Source: Maribellus sp. YY47
GTDB taxonomy: Bacteria; Bacteroidota; Bacteroidia; Bacteroidales; Prolixibacteraceae
NCBI RefSeq assembly: GCF_023111095.1
Contig: NZ_JALGYW010000008.1
Coordinates: forward strand, 124,001-188,000
Reading direction: 5' to 3'
DNA length: 64,000 bases
Under the pieces are notes generated by a model, which was not told the DNA's origin, made no database searches, and saw only the letters and a list, made by a program, of their open reading frames with translations. Each line of letters begins with the position of its first letter. The stretch's first letter is position 1. Below are positions 63,440-64,000 of the stretch, one piece after another. Position numbers and translations under genes: made by a program.

Positions 63440-64000
63440 TTATACTTTGTAGTTTTCAATCACTTTGATCATATCATCGAGTTGTTTTCTTCCAAAGTCA
63501 GCCAGCTGAAAATCGTTGGCGTATTTCAGGTATAGATTCAAATCATTGTTTCGTTTTATGTTTTTCAGTTCATTCTTTAAATCTGCAAATTCCTTTTTGC
63601 TTTCCATCTGCAGGTATAAATCGGTGTAGGTTTTAAAATTGTCGACAGAAGGTTTGTCAAACACCGATGCAAACATGGCGATATAATGATTTAGGTAGCC
63701 TTTGGGGTATTTCTCTTCCAGAATATCGCTTGTATCGTGAATAAAGCTGAATTTAAAATCGTTAGCCAGACATTCAAAGATGCCATCGCGCAGAAAGAAA
63801 ATAAAATGCCGGATTTTCTTTTTGCTGACCGACTCATCCACAACAATTTTATCGGCCGGAAAATCGCGATCTCCTTTCGAATCAATCAGTTCGTAAAATT
63901 CGCCCCATGGCAACTGGCTATTTTTGAATCGAAACTTTCCCTGTTGGTAAGCTTCGTCGTTTGTAGAATCCAGGCGGTAAGCATATGCCTCAAAAAACGC
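63440..64000 (-). CDS. Hypothetical protein, cut by the right edge
   Basis: The frame stays open from the stop at 63440 to the right edge: 29 further codons continue in frame beyond the TTG at 63913, so the true start is outside the window. At least 186 residues are visible: a mixed alpha/beta part (GEFYELIDSKGDRDFPADKI, KIRHFIFFLRDGIFECLAND, FSFIHDTSDILEEKYPKGYL) and a helical C-terminus with many Lys and Asp. No family is recognised. Confidence 0.75.
   Translation of the reverse strand, partial: AFFEAYAYRLDSTNDEAYQQGKFRFKNSQLPWGEFYELIDSKGDRDFPADKIVVDESVSKKKIRHFIFFLRDGIFECLANDFKFSFIHDTSDILEEKYPKGYLNHYIAMFASVFDKPSVDNFKTYTDLYLQMESKKEFADLKNELKNIKRNNDLNLYLKYANDFQLADFGRKQLDDMIKVIENYKV

Overview
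The window looks like a chromosomal segment of a marine or environmental member of the Bacteroidota, most likely the Marinilabiliales/Prolixibacteraceae side of the phylum. The grounds are: promoters of the Bacteroidota type (TTTG, about 20 bp, TAnnTTTG) before several genes; few Shine-Dalgarno sequences; many lipoproteins and secreted glycoside hydrolases; six-bladed propeller, PD40/TPR, MG2/plug and DUF5005-type proteins typical of the phylum; and a flexirubin-free carotenoid cluster. I see no rRNA, tRNA, CRISPR array, insertion sequence or prophage.

Layout. 1-5.6 kb: end of an unknown gene, a lipoprotein with PD40 and TPR repeats and a CxxCH motif, a DUF302 protein, a membrane acyltransferase and a glycerophosphodiester phosphodiesterase. 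6-15 kb, minus strand: a run of secreted enzymes (DUF5060 glycoside-hydrolase-like protein, serine hydrolase, a two-domain MliC/PliI-like lysozyme inhibitor, an unassigned TIM-barrel lipoprotein, a PA14-containing GH3). 15.3-25.1 kb, minus strand: a tightly overlapping carotenoid operon crtB-idi-crtZ-crtYcd-cruF-acyltransferase-glycosyltransferase-TPR-crtI with PEP carboxylase as its likely last gene. Together these encode the steps from IPP/DMAPP isomerisation and phytoene to a hydroxylated monocyclic carotenoid that is probably glycosylated and acylated. The leader of crtB contains a long nested inverted repeat whose outer arm covers the start codon. 25.3-31.3 kb: CBM9-like protein, SNF2 helicase, NYN-LOTUS protein, and an Hsp20 gene with a sigma-54-type promoter and three upstream repeats.

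31.5-43 kb: GH20 hexosaminidase and GH2 beta-galactosidase (minus), then two tandem paralogous MG2/TonB-plug proteins lacking a barrel (plus). 43.2-51.1 kb: a hexuronate catabolic and uptake cluster: tagaturonate epimerase (UxaE type), UxaC, KDG kinase, KDPG aldolase and a three-part TRAP transporter. Both uxaE and kdgK have a 14-bp palindrome with a central CG placed at the same offset from the -7 box, which suggests LacI-type repression. 51.2-57.4 kb: lipoprotein plus LytS/LytTR two-component pair, then a heterodimeric ABC exporter with one degenerate ATP site. 57.6-64 kb: small membrane protein, GH105-type unsaturated uronyl hydrolase, several secreted or lipoprotein hypotheticals, a Nudix protein, a zinc-ribbon protein, a DUF5005-like protein and a gene cut by the window edge.

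The functional themes are glycan and uronate use, and membrane pigment synthesis. All family names come from reading the translated sequences and were not checked against any database.
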